NCBI RefSeq assembly: GCF_014203425.1
Contig: NZ_JACHJC010000001.1
Location: 4,242,001-4,306,000 of the forward strand
DNA: 64,000 nt
From: Micromonospora echinospora
GTDB lineage: Bacteria; Actinomycetota; Actinomycetes; Mycobacteriales; Micromonosporaceae
Reading direction: 5' to 3'
In this document: one piece after another, positions 63,550 to 64,000 of the stretch
Layout: each line of letters starts with the position of its first letter
Numbering within the stretch: position 1 is the stretch's first letter
The notes under the pieces: model-generated
What the model saw: the letters and a program-made list of their open reading frames with translations, nothing else
Databases searched by the model: none
What the model was told of the DNA's origin: nothing
Position numbers and translations under genes: made by a program

Positions 63550-64000
63550 CGGCGCAGGCGGGCCCGCAGCCGGCCGGTCGCGTCGCCGAGCACCGCGCCG
63601 GTCATCGGCAGCAGCGGGCTGGACCGCATGACGGCCAGGTCCTCGACCGGGCTGGTCACGCCGTCGAGGAACCGCAGCACCCGCTCCGGCGGGTTGCGGT
63701 CGAACAGCCGCTCGAAGAACTCCACCCCGCCGACGTGTCCCCGGTCCAGCGCGCGCAGCGCCACCGCGTCCATCCACAGGTGCCGCCCCGGGTACGCGGG
63801 CGCGGGCACCGGCGGGCGGCCGGCGGCGAGCGCCCCTGCCACCTGGTCGGCCTGGCGCAGCATCGCGGAGAACGTGAACCCGGTGGACGGGCGGGTCGCC
63901 CCACCGGCGGTGCCCAGCCGCACCACCCGAGGGCTCGGGCGGGACTCGAACGGGCCGTCGGTCATCGGGATCACGCCGTCCTCGACCTCCCGCACCCGCA
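63546..64000 (-). CDS. Lycopene cyclase-like protein (C-terminal part)
   Basis: The last 151 residues of a protein running off the right edge: EDGVIPMTDGPF, VVRLGTAGGATRPSTGFTFS and FFERLFDRNPPERVLRFLDG are features of CrtY/CrtL-type lycopene cyclases (the GTAGG-x-T-x-PSTG segment is diagnostic). It would cyclise lycopene ends in carotenoid synthesis. The FAD-binding N-terminus lies outside the window. Confidence 0.85.
   Translation of the reverse strand, partial: RVREVEDGVIPMTDGPFESRPSPRVVRLGTAGGATRPSTGFTFSAMLRQADQVAGALAAGRPPVPAPAYPGRHLWMDAVALRALDRGHVGGVEFFERLFDRNPPERVLRFLDGVTSPVEDLAVMRSSPLLPMTGAVLGDATGRLRARLRR

Overview
The window is very GC-rich and dense in coding sequence. It looks like the chromosome of a filamentous actinomycete, most likely Micromonosporaceae (Micromonospora-like). 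Supporting signs are the pgsA–DUF881–sbp–DUF881–gcvH–garA gene order (as in Mycobacterium tuberculosis Rv1822–Rv1827), a mycothiol-dependent formaldehyde dehydrogenase, a Streptomyces-type subtilisin inhibitor, an ethA/ethR pair and many GTG starts. Species assignment is inference.

Layout. 1–3.6 kb: the garA/gcvH/sbp/pgsA operon (minus strand). 3.9–10.9 kb: mixed housekeeping and stress genes (MarR, SpoIIE-type phosphatase, methyltransferase, universal stress protein, HhH-GPD protein, CBS/CNNM membrane protein). 10.9–19.65 kb: a complete selenocysteine unit on the minus strand: a selenoprotein formate dehydrogenase (catalytic, iron-sulphur and membrane subunits), tRNA-Sec, selA and selB. The catalytic gene is one reading frame across an in-frame TGA (Sec190), followed by a hairpin with a GGTCT loop that fits a bacterial SECIS. 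No selD is present. 19.9–33.6 kb: two paralogous secreted lysozyme-like hydrolases and a truncated third copy, an AbiEii-type nucleotidyltransferase pair, a 5'-nucleotidase, dehydrogenases, a geranylgeranyl-reductase-like flavoprotein and an MFS exporter with its regulator. 33.7–42.6 kb: mscR plus a metallo-hydrolase (formaldehyde to formate, a possible feed for the formate dehydrogenase), MFS/GntR, and an ethA–SDR–hydrolase operon divergent from ethR with a near-perfect palindrome between them. 43–48.3 kb: small regulators, each with a visible palindrome next to its start. 48.3–52.4 kb: a decayed island with broken genes, nested remnants of IS256-, IS5- and IS630-type elements and two apparently intact secreted-protein genes. 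52.4–58.4 kb: a five-gene peptide ABC importer (dpp-type). 58.8–64 kb: subtilisin inhibitor, a pentapeptide-repeat protein with a Cys cluster, RNase HI, a tyrosine phosphatase, a serine hydrolase and the 3' part of a lycopene-cyclase-like gene.

The most unusual non-coding signal is a family of intergenic inverted repeats about 50–85 bp long. Their arms begin with GATC-type sequence (GATCATGARGTTG, GATCTTGG, GATCAAGGAGTTTGTG). Eight intact copies and one half copy occur in this window, five of them inside one 940-bp gap (20544–21483). Loop sequence is partly shared between copies, which suggests a dispersed repeat lineage rather than unrelated terminators.
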